A stretch of DNA of 29,098 nt from Bacteroidales bacterium (GCA_900769945.1 CAAGIO010000037.1:1-29098), one strand, 5' to 3'. Positions 16,162-24,668 are shown, counted from the first letter of the stretch. Program-made: numbers and translations. The notes: generated from the sequence alone by a model not told the origin.

Positions 16162-16551
16162 ATGATGCAGGTCAAGGACAAAAAGTTCATAAGCCAGCTG
16201 TGTCTCGTCACCTTAGCCACTATGCTTGTGTCGGCACTGCTCATGCGCCATCTCACAATATGGTGGCCGCTGATAGCCGTGTTCTTCTTCATTGTCAGCA
16301 TAGTGATTTATTTCCTTAGCGAGAAACAGAAGAAGAAAGACATGCGCAGTTTCACCAACTTCTACATGGTAACCACGGTGGTGAAGATGGTCGCCTATCT
16401 GTCAATCATCTTCATCTATGTGATGAGCTTCAAGGAAGATGGCAAGAGATTCGCAATAACATTCTTGGCATATTATTTGATATTCAGCGTCTTCGAGACT
16501 TTCAAACTATCAAGAAGAGATAATACAGCATCTGATGGAAAACAGGAATGA
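16162..16551 (+). CDS. Small four-helix membrane protein, AtpI-like
   Basis: 129 residues with four predicted membrane segments: about 13-28, 33-53, 68-89 and 96-112, with a basic KQKKKDMR loop in the middle. It resembles the small AtpI-like proteins encoded between bactofilin/AtpZ and atpB in many Bacteroidota, which assist assembly of the ATP synthase c-ring. Here no ATP synthase gene follows; folE does, starting inside the last 17 bases of this gene. The resemblance is by topology and neighbours, not by a firm motif, so another small membrane protein is possible. Two adjacent ATGs (16162, 16165) could start it. Confidence 0.7.
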   Translation: MMQVKDKKFISQLCLVTLATMLVSALLMRHLTIWWPLIAVFFFIVSIVIYFLSEKQKKKDMRSFTNFYMVTTVVKMVAYLSIIFIYVMSFKEDGKRFAITFLAYYLIFSVFETFKLSRRDNTASDGKQE

Positions 16552-17152
16552 AATAATAGGATACGAGAAGATTGAGAACTTCAATCCGGAGCGCACCCAG
16601 AAACTGATGGAGCATTACAGAGCCATATTACAGCTTCTTGGCGAGGACCCTGAGCGGGAAGGACTGTTAAAGACGCCTCTGCGGATGGCGAAATCCATGC
16701 AGTTCCTCACGCAGGGCTACAACATGAACCCCATGGAGATACTCCTCTCGGCAAAATTCAAGGAGGACTATCGTCAGATGGTGATAGTTAAGGACATAGA
16801 GATATATTCCATGTGCGAGCATCATCTCATCCCCTTCATAGGCAAGGCGCATGTGGCCTATATCCCGAACGGATATATCACAGGCCTGAGCAAGATAGCG
16901 AGGGTGGTGGAGGCTTATTCACGCCGCCTTCAGGTGCAGGAGCGTCTGACGACACAGATAAAAGACGCTATTAACGAGGCGCTGCACCCGCTCGGTGTAG
17001 CGGTGGTCATAGAAGCCAAACACCTATGTATGAGCATGAGAGGCGTGCAGAAACAAAACTCTGTCACCACGACATCCGATTTCGTGGGAGCATTCGAACG
17101 AGGCGAGACAAGAGCCGAGTTCTTCCAACTTATTGGCACAAACTTACACTAA
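16535..17152 (+). CDS. folE: GTP cyclohydrolase I
   Basis: Converts GTP to 7,8-dihydroneopterin triphosphate, the first step of folate synthesis, and in many bacteria also feeds queuosine. 205 residues, a standard bacterial length. Zinc ligands are Cys94 and His97 in YSMCEHHLIPF and Cys165 in KHLCMSMRGVQK. Other family blocks are HVAYIPNGYITGLSKIARVV (106-125) and RLQVQERLT (131-139). The start codon lies 17 bases inside the preceding membrane protein gene, which suggests translational coupling. It is the only folate gene visible here, though PanB at 3998 uses a folate cofactor. Confidence 0.97.
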   Translation: MENRNEIIGYEKIENFNPERTQKLMEHYRAILQLLGEDPEREGLLKTPLRMAKSMQFLTQGYNMNPMEILLSAKFKEDYRQMVIVKDIEIYSMCEHHLIPFIGKAHVAYIPNGYITGLSKIARVVEAYSRRLQVQERLTTQIKDAINEALHPLGVAVVIEAKHLCMSMRGVQKQNSVTTTSDFVGAFERGETRAEFFQLIGTNLH

Positions 17153-17173
17153 CCTTAAAAACAATATTTGAAT

Positions 17174-17908
17174 ATGAACAATTTTGAGAACAATTATCTT
17201 AATGAGCAAGGAAACACAAGGGTTCTGTCAAACTCTTTCGTGGCAAACGTATTCCTCTGGATGTTCGGAGCACTTGCATTATCAGCATTAACAGCCTACA
17301 TCTTCGGGACAAGCGAGAACCTTATCAGCCTGTTGTTCACCGTCACACCACAGGGCGGGGCAAGGATGAGCCTCTTCGGCTGGATAGTGACATTCGCACC
17401 TCTCATCATCGTAATGACAATGTCGTTTAGAGTGAACAAGATGAAAGCCTCATCAATGATGGCCTTATTCGTACTTTATTCTGTACTTATGGGTGTCAGC
17501 CTGAGCTTCATCTTCACAGCGTTCACATCATCGTCAATATTCAAGACATTCATTATCACCGCTGGAATGTTCGGCATCATGGCGATAGTGGGTTACACCA
17601 CCAACACCGACCTCACCAAATTCGGCTCCATACTGCTGATGGCGTTAGTGGGCATCATCATCGCCACACTCGTCAACTTCTTCATGCACAGCTCAAGCCT
17701 CGACTTCATCATCAGCATCATTGGCGTGATAGTCTTCACCGGTCTGACAGCCTACGATGTGCAGACTATCAAGAGGATAGGCATGATGGGCATAAACGAG
17801 GGCGAGACGATGACGAAGATAACGATACATGCAGCGTTAAACCTCTATCTTGACTTCCTGAACATCTTCCTTTACCTGTTAAGATTCTTCGGGAACAATA
17901 ACGATTAA
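17174..17908 (+). CDS. Bax inhibitor-1/YccA family membrane protein
   Basis: A 244-residue protein with seven hydrophobic segments, matching the BI-1 (TMBIM)/YccA family of calcium-leak or protease-interacting inner-membrane proteins. Family features are the polar N-terminus with LSNSFVANVFLWMFGALALS, the TGLTAYDVQTIK segment near residue 190, and the final helix LYLDFLNIFLYLLRFFG. The physiological role in bacteria is not settled. The ATG at 17174 is preferred to a TTG six bases earlier. It lies 21 bases after folE and 33 before fabD in the same run of genes. Confidence 0.93.
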   Translation: MNNFENNYLNEQGNTRVLSNSFVANVFLWMFGALALSALTAYIFGTSENLISLLFTVTPQGGARMSLFGWIVTFAPLIIVMTMSFRVNKMKASSMMALFVLYSVLMGVSLSFIFTAFTSSSIFKTFIITAGMFGIMAIVGYTTNTDLTKFGSILLMALVGIIIATLVNFFMHSSSLDFIISIIGVIVFTGLTAYDVQTIKRIGMMGINEGETMTKITIHAALNLYLDFLNIFLYLLRFFGNNND

Positions 17909-17941
17909 TAAACTGAAAAATAATAATAAAATAAATATTCA

Positions 17942-18826
17942 ATGAGAGCATACGTTTTTCCCGGACAGGGAGCACAATTCGTTGGTATGGGACACGATTT
18001 ATATGACAAGTTCCCAAAAGCAAAAGAGATGTTTACAAAAGCCAACGATATTTTAAAGTTCAATATCACAGAGATTATGTTTGAGGGCACCGATGAGGAT
18101 CTCCGTCAGACCAAGGTGACACAGCCGTCGATATTCCTTCACTCGGTGATATTGGCCACAGTGTTAGGCGAGGACTTCAAACCCGACATGGTTGCGGGGC
18201 ATTCTTTGGGTGAGTTTTCGGCTCTTGTCGCAAACCGCACCTTGTCGTTCGAGGACGGTCTCCGTCTTGTCTCACAGCGTGCAATGGCTATGCAGAAGGC
18301 TTGTGACGCCAACCCCGGCACTATGGCCGCTATCATCAACCTCCCAGATGAGAAAATCAAGTCGATATGCGACTCGATAAGCGAGGTGGTTATACCCGCG
18401 AACTTCAACTGCCCCGGACAAGTTGTCATCTCCGGCAGCATCAAGGGCGTTGAGGAAGCCTGCGAGAAGATGAAGGAGGCTGGCGCAAAACGCGCATTGC
18501 CGCTGAAGGTGGGTGGCGCATTCCACAGCCCTCTGATGGAGCCAGCAAGAGAGGAACTCGCCGACGCCATTCAAAAGACCAAGTTCGTGAGAGGCATCTG
18601 CCCTATTTACCAGAATGTCACCGGTCAGGCCGTGAACGACCCTGAGATAATAAAGAGTAACCTTATCAAACAACTTACAGCTCCCGTCTATTGGACACAG
18701 ACGATGGAGAACATGATTGCCGCCGGCGTGAACCAAGTTGTTGAGGTCGGCCCCGGAACAGTGCTACAAGGACTGTTCAGAAAAATGAACAGCAATATTG
18801 AGTTGTCAAGTGCATCGGTGGAATAA
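17942..18826 (+). CDS. fabD: Malonyl-CoA:ACP transacylase (FabD)
   Basis: Transfers the malonyl group from malonyl-CoA to acyl carrier protein, supplying extender units to type II fatty-acid synthesis. 294 residues, a little under the usual 300-310. FPGQGAQ is at 6-12; the nucleophile motif GHSLG at 86-90 carries Ser88; the second catalytic residue is His195 in AFHSPLM; NFNCPGQVVISG (154-165) and VVEVGPGTVL near 270 complete the pattern. No other fab gene is adjacent, which is unusual because fabD often clusters with fabH, fabG or acpP. The S41 protease follows after nine bases. Confidence 0.97.
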   Translation: MRAYVFPGQGAQFVGMGHDLYDKFPKAKEMFTKANDILKFNITEIMFEGTDEDLRQTKVTQPSIFLHSVILATVLGEDFKPDMVAGHSLGEFSALVANRTLSFEDGLRLVSQRAMAMQKACDANPGTMAAIINLPDEKIKSICDSISEVVIPANFNCPGQVVISGSIKGVEEACEKMKEAGAKRALPLKVGGAFHSPLMEPAREELADAIQKTKFVRGICPIYQNVTGQAVNDPEIIKSNLIKQLTAPVYWTQTMENMIAAGVNQVVEVGPGTVLQGLFRKMNSNIELSSASVE

Positions 18827-18835
18827 GCACTAATA

Positions 18836-20425
18836 ATGATGAAACGCAACTATCTCACTCCTGTCATATTGTCTGTAGCAGTTGCTATAGGCGTGCTGTT
18901 AGGTGTTATTATCTCACGTTCAAACAACGCGATAAAAGATTCGTTTCTCAATTACAGCAACACCAATATGATTGACAAGGTGTTCTATCTTATTGAGAAC
19001 GAATACGTTGACACTGTCAACCTCAAGGATTTGCAGGTGAAGGCGGTGACAAACGTCATTGATGGCATGGACCCTCACAGCGAATATTTCAAGCCAGAGG
19101 TGCTCGAGGAGGTGACAGAAGACCTCCAAGGCAGTTTTGATGGTATCGGCGTGACCTTCCGTATCGAGAGGGACACCATCACCATCATAAACACCATAAA
19201 AGGCGGTCCTTCGGAAAAGGTTGGGATAATGGCAGGAGACAGGATAGTGTATGTTGGAGACAGCCTCATAGCAGGCAATGGTGTGACAAACTCCACAGCG
19301 ATGAGGCTCCTCAAGGGTCCGCGCGGCACAAAGGTTGACGTGAAGGTGTACCGCAGGAACGTTGAAGGCCTGATAGACTTCACCATAACACGCAACGTCA
19401 TTCCGACATATAGCGTCGAGGTGGCATATATGCTCAACGACAGCACGGGATATATCAAGCTGTCAAAGTTCATTGCCACCACACATAAGGAGTTTGTGAA
19501 AGCTGTGAAAAAGCTGCAAGCAGAGGGGATGAAGGAGCTTATCTTCGACCTCAGAGATAACAGCGGAGGATACCTCTCGGAAGCCGTTGACATTGTTGAC
19601 GAGATGCTCGCAAAAGGCAGCCTGATAGTATATACGCAGGGAGAACACCGCCCACGCCAATATATCTTCGCAAGGAGAAACGGGATACTTGAGGACACCC
19701 CGGTGAAGATACTCATAAACGAGGGCTCCGCCTCAGCAAGCGAGATAGTGGCAGGCGCGCTGCAGGATAACGACAGAGGCACCATCATCGGACGACGCTC
19801 CTTCGGCAAAGGCCTCGTGCAGGAACAGTTCGACCTCGGCGACGGCTCCGGTCTGCGCCTCACTGTGGCACGCTACTATACCCCTACAGGCAGATGTATC
19901 CAAAAACCTTACGACGGCGACAGAGAGAAATACCTCTTCGAAGCCTACGACAGATACACATCCGGAGAGATGTTCAGCATCGACAGCATTCATTTCGCCG
20001 ACTCACTAAAATATATTACTCCTGGCGGCAAGGTGGTGTATGGCGGAGGCGGCATCATGCCCGACATTTATGTCCCTCTGAAACAAGACTCTACAGAATA
20101 CCTCTTCAACAAAATCGTGAACTCAAGCATATTGTTCCAATACGCATTCGACTATTCCGACTCTCATAGAGAAGAAATACTGAGATACGGCAACGCCTAC
20201 GACTTCAATAAGAAGTTCATCTTCTCCGAAAAAATGTTCAACGAAATACTCGCACAAGCTAAAGAGAAGAATATCACAGGCACCGACCAACAAATTGAAG
20301 TGGCGAAAAAAATGATGTCACCTCTTTTCAAAGCATATATCGCTCGTAATATTTTCGGAGACGAGGCTTTCTACCCGTTGTACCAAGAAATTGACGACAT
20401 TTTACAAGAAGCATTAAAAAATTAA
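18836..20425 (+). CDS. S41 family C-terminal processing peptidase
   Basis: A 529-residue envelope serine protease of the CtpA/Prc class. A membrane anchor or signal segment covers 7-26. An N-terminal helical region with IENEYVDTVNLKDL and MDPHSEYF precedes a PDZ domain (about 100-185, with GIGVTF and IMAGDRIVYVGD). The catalytic core carries Ser300 in NEGSASASEI and Lys325 in RSFGKGLVQ, with Gln329 four residues on, the expected Ser-Lys-Gln arrangement. A C-terminal helical tail follows. Such enzymes trim or degrade periplasmic proteins after PDZ recognition of a C-terminus; the substrate is unknown. Last gene of the run that begins with porW; the next gene has its own promoter. A second ATG is the very next codon. 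Confidence 0.95.
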   Translation: MMKRNYLTPVILSVAVAIGVLLGVIISRSNNAIKDSFLNYSNTNMIDKVFYLIENEYVDTVNLKDLQVKAVTNVIDGMDPHSEYFKPEVLEEVTEDLQGSFDGIGVTFRIERDTITIINTIKGGPSEKVGIMAGDRIVYVGDSLIAGNGVTNSTAMRLLKGPRGTKVDVKVYRRNVEGLIDFTITRNVIPTYSVEVAYMLNDSTGYIKLSKFIATTHKEFVKAVKKLQAEGMKELIFDLRDNSGGYLSEAVDIVDEMLAKGSLIVYTQGEHRPRQYIFARRNGILEDTPVKILINEGSASASEIVAGALQDNDRGTIIGRRSFGKGLVQEQFDLGDGSGLRLTVARYYTPTGRCIQKPYDGDREKYLFEAYDRYTSGEMFSIDSIHFADSLKYITPGGKVVYGGGGIMPDIYVPLKQDSTEYLFNKIVNSSILFQYAFDYSDSHREEILRYGNAYDFNKKFIFSEKMFNEILAQAKEKNITGTDQQIEVAKKMMSPLFKAYIARNIFGDEAFYPLYQEIDDILQEALKN

Positions 20426-20458
20426 GATTATTCTTGCAAAGATTATCAAATAATTTCA

Positions 20459-20466
20459 TATCTTTG
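20459..20466 (+). promoter_or_regulatory. -7 promoter element of the DUF177-rpmF operon
   Basis: TATCTTTG fits TAnnTTTG; TTG at 20434-20436 is a possible -33 with a 22-base spacer. It lies 19 bases before the ATG at 20485 and thus argues against a start at the upstream TTG, which would lie at the promoter. Confidence 0.7.
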
Positions 20467-20484
20467 CACCCCGAATTGGGTATT

Positions 20485-21030
20485 ATGAAAAAAGAAGAAA
20501 ACAAATATACGATTCAATTGGAAAGCATGCCATTTGGTAATAATGATTTTCAATATGTTATCAATGACAGCTTCTTCGGAGAAAGAGACTATTCCGAAGT
20601 GAAAAGTGGTGTCGTAAACCTTCTTCTTAACGTTCAAAAACTTGAATCAATGTTCATTTTGACGTTAAATCTTGAAGGATTTGTTGTTCTTCCTTGCGAC
20701 AGATGCGGAGACGACTATAATCAGAAAATTGACAGCGTAGCCAAGATTTTCCTTAAATACGGCTCTGTAAACGACATTGAAAACGATGACGATGATGTCA
20801 TTTTTATTAATAAGAACGAAAATGACTTCGACCTGTCTGATATTATTTACGACTATATCAGCATATCGTTACCGATACATAGGGTGCATGATGACAAAAG
20901 CCTTTGTAACCAAGATGTTATCAAATATCTTGAAGAAAACAAGAAACGGCAAGATGAGCAGGAAGCGGAAGTCGGCAATCCCGTCTGGAGCGATTTGATG
21001 AAGCAATTGAAAGATAAATTAGATAATTAA
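20485..21030 (+). CDS. DUF177 (YceD) family protein
   Basis: A 181-residue member of the YceD/DUF177 family, which is encoded immediately before rpmF in most bacteria and has been linked to 23S rRNA maturation or ribosome assembly. The conserved VVLPCDRCGDDYNQKI is present, with Cys71 and Cys74 as a potential metal pair. An acidic block (DIENDDDDVIF) and a C-terminal PVWSDLMKQLKDKL, also typical (DPRW-type ending), follow. An in-frame TTG start 51 bases upstream would place the start in the promoter, so ATG 20485 is chosen. rpmF follows after 20 bases. Confidence 0.92.
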   Translation: MKKEENKYTIQLESMPFGNNDFQYVINDSFFGERDYSEVKSGVVNLLLNVQKLESMFILTLNLEGFVVLPCDRCGDDYNQKIDSVAKIFLKYGSVNDIENDDDDVIFINKNENDFDLSDIIYDYISISLPIHRVHDDKSLCNQDVIKYLEENKKRQDEQEAEVGNPVWSDLMKQLKDKLDN

Positions 21031-21050
21031 TAATTAAAAAATAGTGTAAA

Positions 21051-21239
21051 ATGGCACATCCTAAACGAAGACAGTCTCATACAAGAGGCGCAAAGAGAAG
21101 AACTCATTACAAAGCAGAAGTTCCAACATTGGCAACATGCCCAGTAACAGGTGCAATTCACGTATTTCACAGAGCTTACTATGTTGACGGCGACCTTTAT
21201 TACAAAGGAAAACTCGTCATGGAAGGCGCAAAGAAATAA
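21051..21239 (+). CDS. rpmF: 50S ribosomal protein L32
   Basis: Small basic protein of the large ribosomal subunit. 62 residues with the standard N-terminus MAHPKRRQSHTRGAKRRTHY and the C-terminal half beginning TCPVTGAIH. Only one cysteine remains, so this is a zinc-free (C-minus) form rather than the four-cysteine type. It is preceded by the DUF177 gene, the usual arrangement. The plsX/fabH genes that often follow are missing; instead two hairpins end the unit. Confidence 0.97.
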   Translation: MAHPKRRQSHTRGAKRRTHYKAEVPTLATCPVTGAIHVFHRAYYVDGDLYYKGKLVMEGAKK

Positions 21240-21259
21240 TAGCGTGATATGTTATTAAA

Positions 21260-21313
21260 AATAAAGATTTACTTCATCGGAAAACTTTTTCTCCGGTGAA
21301 AAAAATCTTTATT
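21260..21313 (+). ncRNA. Long imperfect hairpin downstream of rpmF
   Basis: Outer arms AATAAAGATTT and AAATCTTTATT are perfectly complementary; inner arms TTCATCGGA and TCCGGTGAA add nine pairs with one wobble, and the loop is A/T-rich. The hairpin spans about 54 bases and is not followed by a T-run, so it is less like a terminator than the next hairpin. It might protect the 3' end of the mRNA. Confidence 0.45.
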
Positions 21314-21368
21314 GCCTTTATGATATATATAAACAAGTAATTTTTTTCATAATCTTTATATTGTTTTT

Positions 21369-21399
21369 CCCCGCCTTTCGTGTAAAGGTGGGGTTTTTT
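21369..21399 (+). terminator. Rho-independent terminator of the DUF177-rpmF operon
   Basis: Arms CCCCGCCTTT (21369-21378) and AAAGGTGGGG (21384-21393), with one G-T pair and a five-base loop, are followed by six T. A textbook terminator on the plus strand. Confidence 0.92.
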
Positions 21400-21598
21400 G
21401 CATAGCATCTTGCAACTATCCCGACTCTGACAGCCTTCCTTCATATTCGTAATTCCGAAAACTAACATTAAGGACAAAGGCCTGTCACATTAAACAAAAA
21501 CAATCCGAAAGCATAATGATACCTTAGGGATTGGCGGCCATGACCGGCGCATCACACTCATATCCGGCAGGCTATGATGCCATCAAGATAATGCAACA
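21400..21598. other. Intergenic DNA between rpmF terminator and the UvrA-like gene
   Basis: The rpmF-uvrA-like gap (21240-21598) holds the two hairpins described and then this stretch. It contains GC-rich patches (GGCGGCCATGACCGGCGC) but no frame with recognisable content, and no clear terminator for the convergent UvrA-like gene. Confidence 0.4.
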
Positions 21599-23869
21599 TC
21601 ACAAGAAACGTCCCGTTATTGAATGCGGATCTGACACGGCATCGCAAGGACGTCCCTCGAAGAGAAGATATCCGCCTTTGGAGCCGCCTTCTGGACCAAG
21701 GTCTATCATCCAATCGGCACGCCGTATGATGTCGGGGTTGTGTTCTATGATTATCACGGTGTTCCCGGAGTTGACAAGCCTGTCGATGATAGAGAAGAAG
21801 TTCTCGATGTCGTTCATGTGCAGCCCGGTAGTTGGCTCGTCCATGACATATAGTCCTCCTGTCTTCTTCAACACCGTTGCTATTTTCAGACGTTGGCTCT
21901 CGCCACCCGACAAGGAGCTCAGCGACTGTCCGAGGGTGAGGTATCCAAGGCCGACATCTTGCAGAAGGGTGATATGCTTTAATATTGACGGCACATCTCC
22001 AAAGAAGTCAACAGCTTGATTTACAGTAAGGTCCAGCACCTCAGAGATATCCTTGCCCTTGTATTTATAGCTTTGAGCCCGGCTATTGTATCTTTTTCCG
22101 TTACAGTCGTCACATTTGGTGCGCACAGCATCGAGGAAGCTCATCTCGAAGCTTAAGAAGCCACGTCCCTCGCATTTAGGGCAGGCGCCGGCCGCATTGA
22201 ACGAGAAGAGTGACTGCTCTTGTCCCGTGGTCTCGGAGAAGAGCTTACGTATATGGTTGAAGACTCCCATATACGACACTATGTTTCCTCGTGTTGTCCT
22301 TCCAACAGGCTCTTGGTTGATGACGCAAGCCTCCGGGTGCTGTGGCACGAAACAACCGTAGATGAGGCTGCTCTTGCCGCAACCCGACACTCCTGTCACC
22401 ACCGTTAACACACCTTTCGGGATACGTACCGTGATGTTTTTCAAGTTGTTCTCGCAGGCGTTCTCGATGAGATAGTAGTCACTCCACTGCCTTGTAGGAC
22501 GGAAAGAGTCGCTGCCCAACCGTTTACGTAGCTGTTCCGCTGTAAGCCCCTCAGCAGAGAGTAAGCCCTCGGCAGTGCCGTTATAAATGACGCTGCCTCC
22601 TAAACTGCCAGCCTTCGGACCCATGTCAACAACCCATTCGGCACAACGTATGATGTCGGGGTCGTGCTCAACAACGAAAACGCTGTTCCCCTTGTCTCTC
22701 AGCTCATTGAACAACGCTATCAGTCTCTCCGTGTCGCGCGGGTGTAGCCCCACACTCGGCTCATCAAGAACATACAGCAGGTCGGTGAGGTTACAATCTA
22801 ACTGTCGCGCCATCTTGACACGCTGGCTCTCACCACCCGACAATGTAGAGACAGGCCTCTCCAAGGTGAGATACGGCACTCCGATGCGCACAAGCTGTTC
22901 CAAAACATACACTATCTTACGAATCAACGGCACTGAGATACCTTGAGGGTCATTAACGTTACGCATGAACTCCAACAACTCGCTCAGCTCCATACGGAAA
23001 GCCTCATCTATGCCTATCCCATTGATCTTCACACTCCTCGCTCTCTTGTTAATCCTTGTGCCATGACATTCGGGACATGTTTTGTACACCAAGAAGCGTT
23101 CACGCTCATTCTGTTCGTCTTCCTCTTTCTCGTCGTTTCCTTTTTCCATCACCGACCTTTCGATTTTCGTTATGATGCCTTCATGAAAACGTCTGTATGT
23201 CAAGCCCGTCTGTTCTTTACTCAACTCAATAGGCTCGCTATAAAGCAACTTGTGCAGCTCCTCCTTGCTCCATTCCCGGAGCGGCTTGTCGTTGTCAAAG
23301 ATGCCGTATTGGATAAGCTCCTTAAGCATATAGGAGTTTTTCTTGTAGAAAGGATGAAGAATCGCGCCTTCCCTGAGAGATTTCTCGCGGTCAAGGAAAC
23401 TGTCTTCGTCGATATGCACCACCTTTCCAAGTCCGTGACAACATTGGCACATGCCTTCAGGATGATTAAAAGAGAAGGCAAACGACGGTTGGTTGATGAA
23501 CGGCTGTCCGATTCTTGAATATAGTAATCGAATGTAAGTGGCTAATTCTGTGGCAGTTCCGACGGTACTTCGGAGGTTGCTTCCCATCTTCTTCTGGTCA
23601 ATAACAATAGGGGTAGAGAGGTTTTTTATCTCATCAACATCAGGGCGTGAAAGCTTGGGTAGTCGGGCACGCGCAAACGAGCTGAACGTCTCAATAAGTT
23701 GCCTCTGAGCCTCGGTATAAATAGTGTCGAAAAGGAGCGATGACTTCCCGCTTCCACTTACTCCGCTGAAAACCACTATCTTATGCTTCGGAATATTAAT
23801 ACTCACGTTCTTAAGATTGTTGGTATGGGCGTTTTCAACAATAATCCATTCCCTGTCATTTCTTTCCAT
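21599..23869 (-). CDS. Short UvrA paralogue (UvrA2/DrrC-like class), ABC ATPase
   Basis: A 756-residue tandem ABC ATPase of the UvrA class. Walker A motifs are at 36-43 (GVSGSGKS) and 493-500 (GVSGCGKS); LSGGESQR signatures at 343-350 and 653-660; Walker B as VLDEPSVGLH (367-376) and VMDEPTTGLH (675-684). Zinc modules are formed by CQCCHG/CPECHG in the first half and CPKCEGRG with CDDCNG in the second. Full UvrA is about 940 residues; the distance from the first Walker A to the first signature is roughly 150 residues shorter here, which matches loss of the UvrB-binding insertion. Such proteins bind DNA but should not recruit UvrB, and some confer tolerance to DNA-binding drugs. No drug gene is adjacent, so the role is open. 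Monocistronic with its own promoter. Confidence 0.92.
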   Translation of the reverse strand: MERNDREWIIVENAHTNNLKNVSINIPKHKIVVFSGVSGSGKSSLLFDTIYTEAQRQLIETFSSFARARLPKLSRPDVDEIKNLSTPIVIDQKKMGSNLRSTVGTATELATYIRLLYSRIGQPFINQPSFAFSFNHPEGMCQCCHGLGKVVHIDEDSFLDREKSLREGAILHPFYKKNSYMLKELIQYGIFDNDKPLREWSKEELHKLLYSEPIELSKEQTGLTYRRFHEGIITKIERSVMEKGNDEKEEDEQNERERFLVYKTCPECHGTRINKRARSVKINGIGIDEAFRMELSELLEFMRNVNDPQGISVPLIRKIVYVLEQLVRIGVPYLTLERPVSTLSGGESQRVKMARQLDCNLTDLLYVLDEPSVGLHPRDTERLIALFNELRDKGNSVFVVEHDPDIIRCAEWVVDMGPKAGSLGGSVIYNGTAEGLLSAEGLTAEQLRKRLGSDSFRPTRQWSDYYLIENACENNLKNITVRIPKGVLTVVTGVSGCGKSSLIYGCFVPQHPEACVINQEPVGRTTRGNIVSYMGVFNHIRKLFSETTGQEQSLFSFNAAGACPKCEGRGFLSFEMSFLDAVRTKCDDCNGKRYNSRAQSYKYKGKDISEVLDLTVNQAVDFFGDVPSILKHITLLQDVGLGYLTLGQSLSSLSGGESQRLKIATVLKKTGGLYVMDEPTTGLHMNDIENFFSIIDRLVNSGNTVIIIEHNPDIIRRADWMIDLGPEGGSKGGYLLFEGRPCDAVSDPHSITGRFL

Positions 23870-23894
23870 GATTCTATTTTTGAAATTTCAGATG

Positions 23895-23928
23895 CAAAGA
23901 TAGGGCTATACCTTAGGTACGAGTCAAA
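23895..23928 (-). promoter_or_regulatory. Promoter of the UvrA-like gene
   Basis: On the minus strand TATCTTTG (23895-23902) is the -7 and TTTG (23925-23928) the -33, separated by 22 bases. The -7 lies 26 bases before the ATG at 23869. No LexA-type operator was noticed. Confidence 0.65.
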
Positions 23929-24184
23929 GAAAAAGCAAAAAGATTTTTGTATTAAGAATAAAATCTGGCAGCCTCCATTTAATATGTTATATATCAATGA
24001 GATATGATTATTCTTGAAAGAAAGAGACTTTAAAAAAAAGTGGGAAGAAGGAGCAGGAGTTGTTATTTGATTCTATTAAACAAGGGTTATCTTCAAATTA
24101 TGAAAAATGAATGTGGTGATTCAGAATCATTGGGGCGAGTCTTTTTCATGAATATTGGTGTGCGGTATAAAATCATTCATTATC
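23929..24184. other. Intergenic DNA between UvrA-like promoter and mgsA terminator
   Basis: AT-rich, with no reading frame of protein-like composition. A small palindrome GATTCAGAATC occurs at about 24118-24128. Nothing else seen. Confidence 0.4.
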
Positions 24185-24215
24185 AAAAAAAAGAGTCCGG
24201 CATAAAACCGAACTC
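24185..24215 (-). terminator. Rho-independent terminator of the rubredoxin/flavodiiron operon
   Basis: On the minus strand GAGTTCGG and CCGGACTC pair with one G-T wobble around a seven-base loop, followed by eight T. It begins 28 bases after the mgsA stop and closes the five-gene operon. Confidence 0.92.
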
Positions 24216-24242
24216 ATAATAATATTTGATACAAGATAGTGA

Positions 24243-24668
24243 TTACAAGCTACGATTCAGATATTCAGAATAATCTTCCACTTCTGAGTTATAGTCGTTT
24301 CCGAACAATTCGGAAGAAATGAGGAAGTCTGCGCTGGCTCTGTTACAAGCGGTAGGGATATCATAAAGCACGCTAAGGCGCAATAAGGCTTTAACATCCA
24401 CGTCATGAGGTTGGCTTGTCATAGGGTCCCAGAAGAAAATGAGGTAGTCGATTTTCTGTTGAGATATCAACGCACCGAGTTGTTGGTCGCCACCAAGTGG
24501 ACCGCTTTTAAGGCATTGGATGTTAGGGAGCACAGTAGAGAGCATTTTCCCTGTAGTTCCTGTAGCATAGAACTCATTGCCTTTCAGTTTGTCAGCGTGT
24601 TCCGACACCCAGTCAAGCAGAAGTTTCTTTTTGGCGTCGTGAGCCACCAGTGCGATTACTTTTTTCAT
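24243..24668 (-). CDS. mgsA: Methylglyoxal synthase
   Basis: Converts dihydroxyacetone phosphate to methylglyoxal and phosphate, a bypass of lower glycolysis that relieves sugar-phosphate build-up and frees phosphate. 141 residues, near the usual 130-155. Conserved residues by analogy with the E. coli enzyme are His10-Asp11 (ALVAHDAKK), the phosphate loop TGTTGKML (36-43), SGPLGGDQQ with Asp61, FFWDPM with Asp81, and HDVD with His88 and Asp91. It is the last gene of an operon otherwise devoted to flavin/iron electron transfer; its ATG directly abuts the stop of the flavodiiron gene. The association is unusual and is discussed in the findings. Confidence 0.96.
   Translation of the reverse strand: MKKVIALVAHDAKKKLLLDWVSEHADKLKGNEFYATGTTGKMLSTVLPNIQCLKSGPLGGDQQLGALISQQKIDYLIFFWDPMTSQPHDVDVKALLRLSVLYDIPTACNRASADFLISSELFGNDYNSEVEDYSEYLNRSL

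Noticed and set aside
19075..19863. 262-codon minus-strand frame within the S41 protease gene
   Set aside because: Shadow frame with low-complexity Ser/Pro/Thr product; the protease on the plus strand has full catalytic motifs.
20434..20484. TTG start extending the DUF177 protein by 17 residues
   Set aside because: A good -7 box lies at 20459-20466 inside this extension, so it would not be transcribed; the family begins at the ATG.
23803..24007. Short frames on both strands overlapping the UvrA-like start
   Set aside because: They cover the promoter region of the UvrA-like gene, have no protein-like features and contradict the -7/-33 boxes there.
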